This document shows positions 62,897 to 64,000 of a DNA stretch of 64,000 nucleotides, piece by piece (positions within the stretch are counted from its first letter, which is position 1; each line of letters starts with the position of its first letter). The stretch lies in assembly GCA_036785705.1 (NCBI GenBank), contig JAWUZG010000027.1, positions 4,383,501 to 4,447,500 on the forward strand, in the 5' to 3' direction. The translations under genes and the position numbers were made by a program. This stretch comes from Acanthornis magna. Lineage: Eukaryota; Chordata; Aves; Passeriformes; Acanthizidae. The notes beneath the pieces are model-generated. The model saw nothing but the letters and a program-made list of their open reading frames with translations, did no database searches and was not told where the DNA came from.

Positions 62897-63284
62897 CAGA
62901 CCTTGAGTGCAGTGTCTAGTTCTGGGCCCCTCCTGACAAGACAGACACCAAAGGGCTGGAGCGTGTCCAGAGAAGGAATTGGTGCTAGGGAAGGATCTGG
63001 AACAACAGGAGCAGCTGAGGGATCTGGGGGGGACTCAGCCTGGAAAAAAGGAAGCTTAGGGGGGACCTTCTTGGTCTCTACATTTCCCAGACAGGAAGGT
63101 GCAGCCAGGTGGAAGTCAGGCTTTGCTCCCAGGAAACAAGTGACACCATCTCTGAAAATATTTAAAAGACTTGTAGATGTGGTGCTTGGGGACATGGCAT
63201 AGTGGTGTACTTGGTATTTTTGGGTTAGTCATTGGACTCAACCTTAAAGGTCTTTTCAAATTTAAATGATTCTGGGATTCTATC
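62897..63284 (+). mobile_element. CR1 LINE, 3' tail, degraded
   Basis: It reads AGTTCTGGGCCCCTCCTGAC, GGCTGGAGCGTGTCCAGAGA, TCAGCCTGGAAAAAAGGAAG and ends ATTCTGGG, ATTCTATC (63269-63284), an imperfect CR1 octamer pair. Sense orientation. Confidence 0.88.
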
Positions 63285-64000
63285 ATCACCTCTGCTGTGT
63301 GCCCTGGGAATTTGGGGCTGCCATGGTGCTGCCTCAAGAAGGGCTACCTCAGGTTCTGGGGTCAGAGGATCCCTTTCTTTCAAGCAGTGCTGCTGTGGGT
63401 GCGTCTATCACCTGTTTCATACAGGTGGGCTCAGGCTGGAGCCGGGCGTGAGTCCTGGCAGTGCCAATCACCTGCCAGGTGACTGCCAGGGCCTGCTCTG
63501 TGCTGGCGTAATAACTAAAAATCACAGCCTACTGAAGAACTGAAAAGTACATGTAAAGGACTCAGAGTGAAATTAAAAGCTTTGATCTGTTTTTTTGTTT
63601 CATCATTATTTCATGTCTAAGTACTTTACTTTCACTGTCAGAAATTCTTATCAAAGACAGGCAGATGTCACTGTCTCCAGGGGTCTCAACTCAGAGCTTC
63701 CCAATTTGCAATTACTTCACAAATTTGCCTTCAACACCGGAGACCAAAGATATAAAAGTAGTGATGGAGTTTGCTGTGGCAAAGCCACACACTGCATTTT
63801 TTTAACCTCAGTCAGAAGCTCTCTTAACGAGTGACATGAGTAATTAATTCATTGGAAATAGCACTGCAAAGGCCAGCAGGAGCAGGGCAGGGTCCACAGG
63901 GTGGTGGAACTCCCTACCATCAAAGCTGCAAGGAGCCAAGGATGCAGCACAGGCTATTGTGCTTCTGAATTTTGGAAGATGAGGATGCATAGGACAATGC

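Larger units (their letters stand above)
57801..64000. other. Intergenic region downstream of PHF21B
   Basis: No second gene recognised. The region holds ATT, A/C-rich and ATC simple repeats and a CR1 tail near the end (62897-63284). In human the gene on this side is in the PRR5/ARHGAP8 neighbourhood (from memory), but no exon of either was seen. The remaining sequence is AT-rich and unremarkable. Confidence 0.55.

Noticed and set aside
1..64000. CRISPR arrays, bacterial operons, phage or plasmid features
   Set aside because: No spaced direct repeats, ribosome-binding sites or gene-dense organisation; the window is vertebrate genomic DNA.

Overview
The window looks like bird nuclear DNA, most likely from a songbird. 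It has an AT-rich background, short GT-AG exons spread across kilobase-scale introns, sparse CR1 retrotransposon tails ending in the avian octamer (ATTCTATG-type), and one retroviral solo LTR of a type I associate with passerines. There is no sign of bacterial or phage organisation. The songbird assignment is inference.

One protein-coding gene can be recognised: the 3' part of PHF21B (PHD finger protein 21B), on the + strand. I could join eleven consecutive coding exons between 19061 and 56872. They give one open frame of 445 codons plus a stop, and all ten introns are GT-AG with compatible phases. The encoded segment has a Ser/Thr/Ala/Pro-rich middle region, basic nuclear-localisation-like patches, a complete Cys4-His-Cys3 PHD finger, a C-terminal coiled coil and a Thr/Ala-rich tail. 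The N-terminal exon or exons, including the start codon, were not found and probably lie upstream of base 1.

Layout. Bases 1-19060 are intron or upstream sequence with CR1 copies, microsatellites, a solo LTR (13175-13831) and a second LTR-like block near 15.9-16.0 kb. Bases 19061-19153 are the first exon seen, followed by a 12.1 kb intron. From 31294 to 56872 lie ten more exons. The 3' UTR follows, with poly(A) signals at 57476 and 57772. From about 57.8 kb to the end is intergenic sequence with simple repeats and one CR1 copy; no second gene was recognised.

The most interesting points are: a 23-nt microexon that controls whether the PHD finger is made; replacement of the methionine that the paralogue PHF21A uses to read unmodified histone H3; loss of the AT-hook; a solo LTR dated as a real insertion by a perfect 5-bp target-site duplication; an antisense promoter-like LTR block; and several intronic segments that look like conserved regulatory elements. 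I found no undescribed multi-gene system. The many short open frames elsewhere look like chance.
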